Assembly (NCBI RefSeq): GCF_018324685.1
Contig: NZ_AP023354.1
Span: forward strand, 5,766,001 to 5,830,000
DNA: 64,000 nucleotides
Origin: Actinocatenispora sera
GTDB taxonomy: Bacteria; Actinomycetota; Actinomycetes; Mycobacteriales; Micromonosporaceae
Direction: 5' to 3'
Both the position numbers and the translations under genes were made by a program. Of this stretch, positions 11,285 through 18,788 are shown piece after piece. The notes beneath the pieces are model-generated. The model ran no database searches. It was given only the letters and a program-made list of their open reading frames with translations, and was not told the DNA's origin. Numbering within the stretch: position 1 is the first letter of the stretch; each line of letters begins with the position of its first letter.

Positions 11285-11958
11285 GCCCGCCGGCGCGGCG
11301 CACCACGCTGGTCGACGACGTGTACGAGTCGGTCAAGGCCCAGCTGATGGACCTGGTGATCGAGCCGGGCGCCCGGGTCAACATCGAAGCGCTGGCGCGC
11401 GACCTGGCGGTCTCCCCCACCCCGGTCCGCGAGGCGCTGGCGCGGCTGGAGTCCGACGGGCTGGTGCGCAAGCGGGCCATGTCCGGCTACACCGCGAGCC
11501 CGTTGCTGACCGCGGCGGAGTTCGAGCAGCTGTGCCAGCTGCGCGCGCTGCTGGAGGTGCCGGCGGCGCGGTTGGCGGCGGACCACCCCCACGCGGCGGC
11601 GCGGGCGGCGCTGACCGCGGCGGTGACACCGCCGTCGGCCGAGATCGACCCGAGCAACTACCGCCGGTACGCGCCGTTCACCGCGCACGACGCCGCCTTC
11701 CACGACCGGCTCGCCCGGCTGTCCGGCAACCCGATGCTCGCCGATGCCATCGGCCGGCTGCATGCCCACCTGCACCTGCACCGGCTGTACCTGCCGGCCG
11801 GGCCGGCCACCGACACGGTCGCCGAGCACCGCGCGGTGGCGGCCGCGATCGCCGCCGGTGAGCCGGCCGCGGCGGCCGCCGCGATGACCGAACACCTGAC
11901 CGCGACCCGCGCGCGGCATATCGTCGCGTTCAGCACCACCGAGACCGGCAAGGAGTGA
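11281..11958 (+). CDS. GntR-family regulator with FCD domain
   Basis: 225 aa from GTG at 11281. The N-terminal winged helix has the GntR signature (VNIEALARDLAVSPTPVREAL, LESDGLV). The C-terminal FCD domain shows the metal-binding Asp/His pattern in AHDAAFHDRLARLSGN, HLHLHRL and AEHRAV. It is the first gene before lutABC and is divergent from the fucose enzymes across a palindromic operator, so it probably represses both until a pathway intermediate appears. It could be named a fucose- or lactate-responsive regulator, but the effector is unknown. Confidence 0.9.
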   Translation: MSPPARRTTLVDDVYESVKAQLMDLVIEPGARVNIEALARDLAVSPTPVREALARLESDGLVRKRAMSGYTASPLLTAAEFEQLCQLRALLEVPAARLAADHPHAAARAALTAAVTPPSAEIDPSNYRRYAPFTAHDAAFHDRLARLSGNPMLADAIGRLHAHLHLHRLYLPAGPATDTVAEHRAVAAAIAAGEPAAAAAAMTEHLTATRARHIVAFSTTETGKE

Positions 11959-11962
11959 GCCA

Positions 11963-12693
11963 GTGCGGATCGGTCTGTTCGTCACCTGCGTCAACGACCT
12001 GATGTACCCGGGCACCGGGCAGGCGGTGGTCTCCATCCTGCGGCGGCTCGGGCACGACGTCGACTTCCCGGCCGCGCAGACCTGCTGCGGCCAGATGCAC
12101 GCCAACTCCGGCTACCGGGCCGAGACGATGCCGCTGCTGCGCCGGTTCGTCGACGTCTTCGAGCCGTACCAGGCGATCGTCGCGCCGTCCGGCTCGTGCG
12201 CGGCGATGGTGCGCGAGTCGTACCCCCGGCTGGCCGCCGACGATCCCGCCCTCGCCGCACGCGTCGCCGCCCTCGCCCCCGGGTGTACGAGCTGTCCGAG
12301 CTGCTGGTCGACGTGCTCGGCGTGACCGAGCTGGGCGCCGAGTTCCCGCACCGGGTCACCTACCACCCGACCTGCCACGGGCTGCGGATGCTGGGGCTGG
12401 GCGACAAACCGCTGCGGCTGCTGCGCTCGGTGGCCGGCATCCGGCTGGTCGAGCTGGACGCGGCCGAGCAGTGCTGCGGCTTCGGCGGTACGTTCGCGCT
12501 GAAGAACCCGGACGTGTCGACCGCGATGCTCGCCGACAAGGCCCGGCACGTGCTCGACACCGACGCCGAGGTCCTCGCCGCCGCCGACAACTCCTGCCTG
12601 GCGCACATCGCCGGCGGCCTGACCCGGATGCGCACCGGGGTGCGCGCCATGCACTACGCCGAGATCCTCGCCACCACCGGAGGTACCCGATGA
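11963..12693 (+). pseudogene. lutA: LutA-type (Fe-S) lactate utilisation subunit, interrupted by a frameshift
   Basis: GTG start 4 bases after the GntR stop, with AAGGAG upstream. Codons up to about 12280 encode the first CCG domain (FVTCVND, QTCCGQMHANSG, PSGSCAAM). The reading then continues as RVYELSELLVDVLG one frame over and holds the second CCG domain (YHPTCHGLRM, EQCCGFGGTFA, DNSCLAHIAGG). Restoring one C in the five-C run at 12276-12280 rejoins the frames as LAPRVYELSEL with nothing missing (about 243 aa). The gene is otherwise intact and conserved, so either a sequencing error or a very recent mutation. LutA would be one of the Fe-S subunits of L-lactate oxidation. Confidence 0.88.
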
Positions 12694-12758
12694 GGCGCAC
12701 CGGCACGACCAGCACCGCACCGAGGTCCCGCCCGGTACCGAAGGGAGCACGCCGATGA
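12690..12758 (+). CDS. Micro-ORF bridging lutA and lutB (22 aa)
   Basis: ATG at 12690 overlaps the lutA stop (ATGA), has a near-perfect GGAGGT RBS five bases upstream, and its own TGA overlaps the lutB ATG (ATGA). It reads MRRTGTTSTAPRSRP and is Arg/Thr/Pro-rich with no recognisable domain. It fills the whole 61-base gap between lutA and lutB, so it may serve mainly to carry ribosomes from one gene to the next. The RBS and overlaps are seen; function is unknown. Confidence 0.45.
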   Translation: MRRTGTTSTAPRSRPVPKGARR

Positions 12759-14557
12759 GCGTCGATCCTCGAGGTAGGCGGCTGCTTCCGGTGCTGCCGC
12801 ACGGATCCGGACACCTGGCGCCGCCGCAACCGTTCCCGCAGCGGGCCCGGGCCGCGGTGGCCGACCCGCAGTTGCGGGCCAACATCCGGCGCGCCACCCG
12901 CACCATCCGCGACAAGCGCGCCGCCGCGGTGTCCGAAGTGGACGACTGGGAGCAGTTGCGGGAGGCCGGCCGCACCATCAAACGCCGGGTCGCCCGGCAC
13001 CTGCCGGAGCTGCTGGAGCGCTTCGAGCAGGCGGCGATCGCGGCCGGCGCCACCGTGCACTGGGCCCGCGACGCCGTCGAGGCCAACCGGATCGTCACCG
13101 ACCTGGTCCGGGCCACCGGCAGCGACGAGGTGGTCAAGGTCAAGTCGATGGTCACCCAGGAGATCGAGCTCAACGACGCCCTGCAGCGCGCCGGCATCAC
13201 CGCGTACGAAACGGATCTGGCCGAGCTGATCGTCCAGCTCGACGAGGGCGAGCAGTCGCACATCCTGGTCCCGGCCATCCACTACAACCGGGCCGAGATC
13301 CGGGAGATCTTCCGCCGCGAGATGCCCGACGCGCCGGCCGACCTCACCGACGAGCCGGCGGTACTAGCCGAGGCAGCGCGGCGCCACCTGCGGCGCAAGT
13401 TCCTGTCCACGAAGGTGGCGATCTCCGGCGCGAACTTCGCGGTCGCCGACACCGGCAGCCTGGTGGTGCTGGAGTCCGAGGGCAACGGCCGGATGTGCCT
13501 GACCCTGCCGGAGACGCTGATCAGCGTGGTCGGGATCGAGAAGCTGGTACCCAGCTTCGCCGACCTGGAGGTGTTCCTGCAGCTGCTGCCGCGCAGCTCG
13601 ACCGCGGAGCGGATGAACCCGTACACCTCGGTGTGGACCGGCAGCACGCCCGGCGACGGGCCGAGCGACGTGCACGTCGTGCTGCTGGACAACGGCCGGT
13701 CGGCGACGCTCGCGGACACCGTGGGACGGCAGGCGCTCGCCTGCATCCGCTGTTCGGCCTGCCTCAACGTCTGCCCGGTGTACGAGCGGACCGGTGGGAT
13801 CGCCTACGGCTCGGTCTATCCCGGCCCGATCGGCGCGATCATCTCGCCGCAGCTGACCGGCGTGGCCGCGAACAAGTCCCTGCCGTACGCCTCGTCGCTG
13901 TGCGGCGCCTGCTACGAGGTCTGCCCGGTCAAGATCGACATTCCGGAGGTGCTGGTCCACCTGCGGCAGTCCGGTGTGGACGGTGCCCGGGATCGCCCCT
14001 CGGCCGAGCGCACTGCGATGCGCACCCTGTCCTGGGTGATGTCCGACCAGCGCCGGTACGAGAACGCGCTGCGCGCGGCGCGCATCTCCACCGGCCCGAT
14101 CGCCTCGGTCACCGGCCGCGGCCGGCGCCGGCGCCCGGGCGGCCCCGCCGGCAGCCTCGCGCACCTGCCGTGGCCGCTGTCGGCCTGGACCACCTCCCGG
14201 GACGCGCCGCTACCGGCCCGCCAGTCGTTCCGGGACTGGTGGCGCGGCCAGGCCAGCGGACCAGGACGTCCGACACCAGACGCCGCGGGCGCGGCCCGAC
14301 CGCAGGCGGACCCGGGCATCGACCGCGATCCCGGTGCCGCACGGCCGGGTCCCGGTGCCGCACCGCCTGATTCCGGTGCGGCACGACCGGATCCCGGTGC
14401 GGCACCGCCTGATTCCGGTGCGGCACGACCGGATCCCGGTGCGGCACCGCCTGATTCCGGTGCGGCACGACCGGATCCAGGTGCGGCACGGCCGGATTCC
14501 GGTGCGGCACGGCCGGATTCCGGTGCGGCACGGCCGAAGGAGGGCGGCGATGAGTGA
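12755..14557 (+). CDS. lutB: LutB iron-sulfur lactate utilisation subunit with a repetitive C-terminal tail
   Basis: 600 aa, longer than the usual 470-490. The N-terminal LUD domain is clear (VVKVKSMVTQEIELNDAL, GANFAVADTGSLVVLE, PETLISVVGIEKLVPS). Two ferredoxin-type clusters follow: CIRCSACLNVCPVY and CGACYEVCPVKI, separated as in LutB. After about residue 500 the protein becomes an Ala/Pro/Asp repeat not typical of the family, encoded by a 21-bp minisatellite. ATG at 12755 follows an AAGGGAG RBS. It forms the core of the membrane-associated L-lactate oxidation complex with LutA and LutC, and would use the L-lactate made by the fucose pathway. Confidence 0.95.
   Translation: MSVDPRGRRLLPVLPHGSGHLAPPQPFPQRARAAVADPQLRANIRRATRTIRDKRAAAVSEVDDWEQLREAGRTIKRRVARHLPELLERFEQAAIAAGATVHWARDAVEANRIVTDLVRATGSDEVVKVKSMVTQEIELNDALQRAGITAYETDLAELIVQLDEGEQSHILVPAIHYNRAEIREIFRREMPDAPADLTDEPAVLAEAARRHLRRKFLSTKVAISGANFAVADTGSLVVLESEGNGRMCLTLPETLISVVGIEKLVPSFADLEVFLQLLPRSSTAERMNPYTSVWTGSTPGDGPSDVHVVLLDNGRSATLADTVGRQALACIRCSACLNVCPVYERTGGIAYGSVYPGPIGAIISPQLTGVAANKSLPYASSLCGACYEVCPVKIDIPEVLVHLRQSGVDGARDRPSAERTAMRTLSWVMSDQRRYENALRAARISTGPIASVTGRGRRRRPGGPAGSLAHLPWPLSAWTTSRDAPLPARQSFRDWWRGQASGPGRPTPDAAGAARPQADPGIDRDPGAARPGPGAAPPDSGAARPDPGAAPPDSGAARPDPGAAPPDSGAARPDPGAARPDSGAARPDSGAARPKEGGDE
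14331..14536 (+). repeat. 21-bp minisatellite in the lutB 3' end
   Basis: Ten units, spaced exactly 21 bases apart, each beginning with or close to CCGGTGC (14331, 14352, 14373 and so on to 14520). They encode the heptad GAARPDP/GAAPPDS, with the two versions alternating in the middle so that a 42-bp superunit is visible. In frame throughout and ending just before the lutC RBS. Confidence 0.95.
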
Positions 14558-15209
14558 GGCGCGCGCCGAGATCATGGCCCGGCTGCGGACGGCGCTGCGC
14601 GACGTGCCCGCCGACGAAGCGATCGAGGACGCACCGGTGGCCCGCGACTACCGGCGGGACGGCACCGGCGCCGACCCGGCGCGGCTGCGCGACCTGCTCG
14701 CCGACCGGGTCGCGGACTACCGCGCCACCGTGCACCGCTGTGGCGCCGACGAGCTGGCAACCACCGTCCGCACGATCCTCGCCGGGCACGAGACCGCGAC
14801 CCTGCTCGTTCCGCACGACCTGCCGGACGACTGGCACGCCGGGTACACCGGCACGATCTACCGCGACTCGGCGAACTTCCCGTACCCGCTGGCCACCCTC
14901 GACGCGACCGACACCGTACTGACCGGCTGCGCGGTGGCGATCGCCGAGACCGGCACGCTGGTGCTGGACGCCGGGATGGCGCAGGGCCGACGCGCGATCA
15001 CCCTGGTACCCGACCATCACGTCTGCGTGGTCGGCGCCGACCAGGTCGTCGGTACGGTGCCCGAGGCGCTGGCCCGGCTGGATCCGGTGCGGCCGTTGAC
15101 GTTCGTCGCGGGCCCGTCGGCCACCAGCGACATCGAGTTCGACCGGGTCGAGGGCGTGCACGGGCCTCGCCACCTCGACGTGGTCCTGCTGCACGGAGCC
15201 CCGGGCTAG
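14550..15209 (+). CDS. lutC: LutC lactate utilisation subunit (LUD domain)
   Basis: 219 aa; ATG at 14550 overlaps lutB by 8 bases, with a GAAGGAGG RBS inside the end of lutB. The single LUD domain shows LLVPHDLPDDW, TGCAVAIAETGTLVLDAG, ITLVPDHHVCVV and the late GPSATSDIEFDRVEGVHGP, the standard LutC end. It completes the lutABC set for L-lactate to pyruvate oxidation. A short hairpin (15249-15267) follows. Confidence 0.95.
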   Translation: MSEARAEIMARLRTALRDVPADEAIEDAPVARDYRRDGTGADPARLRDLLADRVADYRATVHRCGADELATTVRTILAGHETATLLVPHDLPDDWHAGYTGTIYRDSANFPYPLATLDATDTVLTGCAVAIAETGTLVLDAGMAQGRRAITLVPDHHVCVVGADQVVGTVPEALARLDPVRPLTFVAGPSATSDIEFDRVEGVHGPRHLDVVLLHGAPG

Positions 15210-15248
15210 CCCGCGTCGCCGCGAACGCCGGGTCGCCACCGACACCCG

Positions 15249-15267
15249 GGCGGCGCTGGGCGCCGCC
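15249..15267. terminator. Hairpin between convergent lutC and tetR
   Basis: An 8-bp stem (GGCGGCGC / GCGCCGCC) with a 3-base loop in the 77-base gap between the convergent lutC and tetR-type genes; it could serve both directions. No T run. Confidence 0.45.
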
Positions 15268-15286
15268 GTCGTACGGTCGTGCCGGC

Positions 15287-15934
15287 TCAGCGGGGTGCGG
15301 CGAGGACGTTCTCGATGAAGGCGATCAGGTCGGCGACGTCGGCGTCGAACTCGGCGTCGAGGTCGAGTGGGCGGTCCAGTTCGGCGCCGAGTTGGTGGTG
15401 CGCGGGCAGCTCGTCGGCGGGTAGCTGGGCGCGGCGGGCCGGCAGCGGGAGGCTGCCGCCGGCGAACCGGCCACCCTGCTCGCTGACCGCGAAGCCGAGC
15501 ACGAACGTCGAGAGCATCCGTTCGGCGCGGGCGATCTCCGCGGGCGGCACCCCGGCGTCGAGCAGCAGCTGGTAGAGGAAGTCGATCACCTGGACCGAGT
15601 CGGCGGTGACCGCCGGGCGGTCGAACAGCAGCGCGAACGCGGTCGGGTGGCGCCGGGCACTCTCCCGGGCGGCCTGCGCGAACCCGGCGAACCGCTCCGG
15701 CCAGGACAGCCCGCCGGCCGGCATCGGCAGGTCGGTGACCAGCAGCTCGACCAGCCCGTCGAGCATGTCCTGCTTGCTGCCGACGTGTGGGTACAGCGCC
15801 ATCGGCGTGACGCCGACGCGCTGCGCCACGGCCCGCATGGACACGGCGGCGAGGCCCCGCTCGTCGGCCAGGGCCAGCGCCTCGGTCAGGATCTCGCGCC
15901 GTCGATCGGTCATCTCGACACCGTAGATCATCAT
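15287..15934 (-). CDS. TetR-family regulator
   Basis: 215 aa from ATG at 15932-15934, preceded by the purine-rich GGGAAGGGAAGAG; an alternative start (MTDRRREIL) is 21 bases in. The N-terminal HTH reads ILTEALALADERGLAAVSMR, AVAQRVGVTPMALYPHVGSK. The C-terminal half is the variable ligand domain, similar to TetR_C members next to multidrug exporters. It is divergent from an ABC exporter, with repeated GTAGATCAT sites between them, so it likely represses both itself and the exporter. Confidence 0.9.
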   Translation of the reverse strand: MMIYGVEMTDRRREILTEALALADERGLAAVSMRAVAQRVGVTPMALYPHVGSKQDMLDGLVELLVTDLPMPAGGLSWPERFAGFAQAARESARRHPTAFALLFDRPAVTADSVQVIDFLYQLLLDAGVPPAEIARAERMLSTFVLGFAVSEQGGRFAGGSLPLPARRAQLPADELPAHHQLGAELDRPLDLDAEFDADVADLIAFIENVLAAPR

Positions 15935-15997
15935 CTCTTCCCTTCCCGCCGGACTCGCTATACAGTGTAGATCATCGCCTTATACATCGTAGATCAT
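15923..15997. promoter_or_regulatory. Three GTAGATCAT sites in the tetR-ABC intergenic region
   Basis: GTAGATCAT occurs at 15923-15931 (overlapping the tetR start), 15967-15975 and 15989-15997. The last two are embedded in a 17-bp direct repeat, TATAC(A/-)...GTAGATCAT, set 22 bases apart, i.e. two helical turns. AT-rich for this genome. Probable binding sites of the adjacent TetR protein. Confidence 0.6.
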
Positions 15998-16012
15998 TTA
16001 CGGGAGACAGCC

Positions 16013-16876
16013 ATGCTGCACGCCACCGGCCTGACCAAGCGGTACGGGTCGACCACCGCCCTGGCCGGCCTCGACCTGACGGTCGGTCCCGGCGAGATCG
16101 TCGGCCTGATCGGCCACAACGGGGCCGGCAAGACCACCTTCGTGGAGATCACCGCCGGCCTGACCCGGCCGGACGCCGGCACCGTCGAGATCGCCGGCAT
16201 CGACGCCGTCCGGCACCCCGCCGCGGCCCGCCGGCACCTGGGTCTCGCCCCGCAGCACCTCGCGCTCTACCCGAGCGCCAGCGTGCGACAGAACCTCACC
16301 GTCTTCGGCGGCCTCGCCGGCCTGCGCCGCCGCGCGCTGCGTGCCGCGATCGACGAGGTCGCCACCGCCACCGAACTGACCGACGTGCTCGACCGGCCGG
16401 TCGGACTGCTGTCCGGAGGCCAGCAGCGGCGCACCCAGACCGCGACGGCGCTGCTGCACCGCCCCGCCGTGCTGCTGCTCGACGAGCCGACCGTCGGCGC
16501 CGACCCGCAAACCCGGCAGGCGATGCTCGCCGTGGTCCGGCAGCGCGCCGACGCCGGCGTCGCCGTCTGCTACACCACTCACTACCTGCCCGAACTCGAC
16601 GAGCTGGGCGCCACCCTCGCGGTGCTGCGGGCCGGCCGCGTGATCGCCCGCGGCACCCGCGACGAGCTGCTCACCGGGCTGCCGGGCGAGCTGCTGCTCG
16701 GCTACACCGACGGCACCGAACGCCGCATCAGCAGTACCGATCCGCGCGCCGAGCTCGCCGCCGCCGTCACCGACCCGACCCGTACCGCCGGGCTGTCCAC
16801 CGTGGACATCCGGCGCCCCTCGCTGGACGACCTCTACCACGCACTGAGCCAGGAGGCCCACCATGTCGCTGCCTGA
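16013..16876 (+). CDS. ABC transporter ATP-binding protein (drug-export type)
   Basis: 287 aa with Walker A GHNGAGKTT, Q-loop APQHLALYP, signature LLSGGQQRR, Walker B VLLLDEPTVGAD and the H-loop in CYTTHYLPE. The N-terminal TGLTKRYG and the C-terminal roughly 70-residue extension are those of the CcmA/DrrA multidrug and antibiotic resistance subfamily. It powers the two-gene exporter with the overlapping permease gene downstream. Likely controlled by the divergent TetR protein. The transported compound is unknown. Confidence 0.93.
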   Translation: MLHATGLTKRYGSTTALAGLDLTVGPGEIVGLIGHNGAGKTTFVEITAGLTRPDAGTVEIAGIDAVRHPAAARRHLGLAPQHLALYPSASVRQNLTVFGGLAGLRRRALRAAIDEVATATELTDVLDRPVGLLSGGQQRRTQTATALLHRPAVLLLDEPTVGADPQTRQAMLAVVRQRADAGVAVCYTTHYLPELDELGATLAVLRAGRVIARGTRDELLTGLPGELLLGYTDGTERRISSTDPRAELAAAVTDPTRTAGLSTVDIRRPSLDDLYHALSQEAHHVAA

Positions 16877-17627
16877 CCGCACATACCGCGTCGCCGTGCT
16901 GCTGCGTCACAACCTCGTCCTGGTCGCCCGCGACCCCGGCCACCTCATCGCCTACCTGGTGATGCCGATGGTGCTGATGGCGGTCCAGGCGCCGCTGTAC
17001 CAGCGGGCGCTGCGCGGCGTCGCTGGTACCACCCAGGTGGTGTCCGGGATGCTGGTGATGTTCTCGCTGCTCGCGCTGTCGATCGTGGGCAACGCGGTGC
17101 TCGCCGAACGCACCTGGCGCACCTGGGACCGGCTGCGCGCCACTCCCGCCGGCGCCGGCGAGCTGATGGTCGGCAAGGCCGCCGCGGTCTTCGCCGTCCT
17201 GCTGCTGCAACAGCTGGTACTGCTCGGCTTCGGCGCCGGGGTGCTCCGGCTGCGGCTGGGCCCGCAGCCGGCGCTGCTCGCGGTACCGGTGCTGTGCTGG
17301 GGTGCCGCGCTGCTCGCCGGCGGCGCCGCGCTGGCCGTCGTGGTCCGCGGGCACGGGCAGCTGTCCGCGGCGTGTGACGTCGGCGGCCTCCTGCTGGCCG
17401 GGCTCGGTGGCGCGCTCGCCCCGCTGTCCGCGATGCCGGGCTGGGCGCGGGCGGTCGCGCCGGTCTCCCCCGGGTACTGGGCAATGGGCGGGCTGCACGC
17501 CGCGCTGGCCGGTGACGTCGCCGGCACCGTACGAGACGCCGCGGTACTGCTCGCCCTGGCGGTCGCGGCCGGCGCCGTCGTCGCGGTCCGGATGCGCCGC
17601 GGCTGGACCCGCACGGCGCTGCTGTGA
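16863..17627 (+). CDS. ABC-2 type permease
   Basis: 254 aa; ATG at 16863 lies inside the end of the ATPase gene (14-base overlap), indicating translational coupling. About six hydrophobic segments are visible (LIAYLVMPMVLMA, VVSGMLVMFSLLALSIVG, AVFAVLLLQQLVLLGF, LLAVPVLCWGAALLAGG, DVGGLLLAGLGGALAPLS, AVLLALAVAAGAVVAV). The ERTWRTWDRLRATPAGAGELMVGK motif is typical of ABC-2 drug exporters. It forms the membrane channel for the preceding ATPase. Confidence 0.9.
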   Translation: MSLPDRTYRVAVLLRHNLVLVARDPGHLIAYLVMPMVLMAVQAPLYQRALRGVAGTTQVVSGMLVMFSLLALSIVGNAVLAERTWRTWDRLRATPAGAGELMVGKAAAVFAVLLLQQLVLLGFGAGVLRLRLGPQPALLAVPVLCWGAALLAGGAALAVVVRGHGQLSAACDVGGLLLAGLGGALAPLSAMPGWARAVAPVSPGYWAMGGLHAALAGDVAGTVRDAAVLLALAVAAGAVVAVRMRRGWTRTALL

Positions 17628-17657
17628 CGCAGGCGGCGCCGACCGCGGACGGCGGCG

Positions 17658-17691
17658 ACGGGTCCGCGGGCCGCTCAGCCCGCGGACCCGT
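17658..17691. terminator. Bidirectional terminator between the ABC permease and merR
   Basis: Perfect 14-bp stem ACGGGTCCGCGGGC (17658-17671) with its complement at 17678-17691, loop of six. It lies 30 bases after the permease stop; its right arm is inside the end of the convergent merR gene. Confidence 0.75.
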
Positions 17692-18052
17692 CGCGCAGCG
17701 AGCGGTAGTAGGCGATCTTGCCCTGGATGTGCCGGCGGCGGGCGGTGAGCACCTCGATCCGCTCACCGAGCTGGGCGTCGTGCTCGACCAGCAGGTCGAT
17801 GCGCTCGTCCACGGTGCCCTCGCCGGCGCGGACCAGGTCGGCGAAGGTGCGCAGGGCGGCGATCGGCATCCCGGTCTCGCGCAGGCAGCGGACCAAGTCG
17901 AGCAGCTCGACGTCGGCACTGCGGTACCGCCGGTGCCCGCTCGTCGAGCGCTCGACCACGCCGAGCACGCCGGCGCGTTCGTAGTAGCGGAGGGTGTCGT
18001 GGCTGACGTCGAAACGCGCCGCCACCTCGCCGGGTGTCAGGTACTCGCTCAC
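17675..18052 (-). CDS. MerR-family regulator
   Basis: 125 aa from GTG at 18050-18052. The HTH is classic MerR (YLTPGEVAARFDVSHDTLRYYERAGVL, GHRRYRSADVELL), followed by a coiled-coil dimerisation helix (EHDAQLGERIEVLTARRRHIQGKI). There are no conserved metal-binding cysteines, so it is not a metal sensor of the MerR/ZntR kind. I prefer 18052 to the upstream ATG at 18079 because the palindromic operator and -10 lie between them; the transcript would begin at about the GTG, i.e. leaderless. Probably autoregulated; no partner gene is obvious. Confidence 0.88.
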   Translation of the reverse strand: MSEYLTPGEVAARFDVSHDTLRYYERAGVLGVVERSTSGHRRYRSADVELLDLVRCLRETGMPIAALRTFADLVRAGEGTVDERIDLLVEHDAQLGERIEVLTARRRHIQGKIAYYRSLRDGSAG

Positions 18053-18058
18053 CCGCCG

Positions 18059-18089
18059 AGGATCCCACCTGGAGTGCACTCCAGGTCAA
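18059..18089 (-). promoter_or_regulatory. MerR-type promoter with 20-bp palindrome
   Basis: The perfect palindrome ACCTGGAGTGCACTCCAGGT spans 18067-18086. On the minus strand TTGACC (-35, 18089-18084) and GATCCT (-10, 18064-18059) flank it with a 19-base spacer, the over-long spacing that MerR proteins correct by DNA distortion. The GTG of the merR gene is 6 bases past the -10. Confidence 0.8.
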
Positions 18090-18256
18090 CCCGCAACGCT
18101 CCGCGGGCACCGTGTGGCGCAGGCTACGCAACCGGCGATCGGACGGTGGCGTGTTGTGGCAGCAGCACCGCCACCCACACGGGAGCTCTACGGGATGAAT
18201 GCGCCTGGAATCGCGGTACGTCCGACCTCGGCGTCGGCCGCACTGACGCGCACCCC

Positions 18257-18262
18257 TAGGCT
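18257..18262 (+). promoter_or_regulatory. -10 element of a leaderless sigma factor gene
   Basis: TAGGCT with exactly 7 bases to GTG at 18270. This is the arrangement of leaderless actinobacterial transcripts and decides the start of the ECF sigma gene. Confidence 0.6.
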
Positions 18263-18269
18263 ACGGGTG

Positions 18270-18788
18270 GTGAGTGCCACGGATTCCGCGTCGAGTGCAG
18301 AGCGCAGCTTCGACGAGTTCTACGCGGCCAACGTTCGCGGCATAACGGTGCAGATCTACGCATACTTCGGCAACATCTCCGACGCCCAGGACGTGGTGCA
18401 GGAGGCGTTCTGCCGGGCGTACCCGCGCTGGGAGACGCTGCGCGGCTACGACGACCCGGTCGCCTGGGTGCGCCGGGTCGCCTGGAACCTCGCCACCAGC
18501 AAGTGGCGACGGATGCGGACCGCGATGAAGTTCGCCCGCAAGCAGCGCGAGGAGCACATCCCCGGCCCGGGCCCGGACCACGTCGCCCTCACCGAGGCGC
18601 TGCGTACCCTGCCCGACCGGCAGCGCCGTGCGGTGGTGTTGCATTATCTGGCCGATCAGAGCGTCGCGGAGATCGCCGAACGCGAGGGGGTCGCCCCCGG
18701 CACCGTCAAGTCCTGGCTGTACCGGGCCCGCAACGCACTCGCCGAACGACTCACCGACACACCCAGCGGGGAGGTGAACGATGCCTGA
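18270..18788 (+). CDS. ECF RNA polymerase sigma factor (SigE-like group)
   Basis: 172 aa. Region 2 is visible as FDEFYAANVRGITVQIYAYFGN..DAQDVVQEAFCRAYPRW, and region 4 as ALRTLPDRQRRAVVLHYLADQSVAEIAEREGVAPGTVKSWLYRAR. I chose GTG 18270 for the -10 spacing; an in-frame ATG at 18195 would add 25 residues lacking conservation. The gene downstream overlaps its end and encodes a membrane protein that could be its anti-sigma factor. The regulon is unknown. Confidence 0.9.
   Translation: MSATDSASSAERSFDEFYAANVRGITVQIYAYFGNISDAQDVVQEAFCRAYPRWETLRGYDDPVAWVRRVAWNLATSKWRRMRTAMKFARKQREEHIPGPGPDHVALTEALRTLPDRQRRAVVLHYLADQSVAEIAEREGVAPGTVKSWLYRARNALAERLTDTPSGEVNDA

Noticed and set aside
14331-14536. Regular 21-bp repeats considered as a CRISPR array.
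   Set aside because: No variable spacers; units are contiguous and in frame with lutB.
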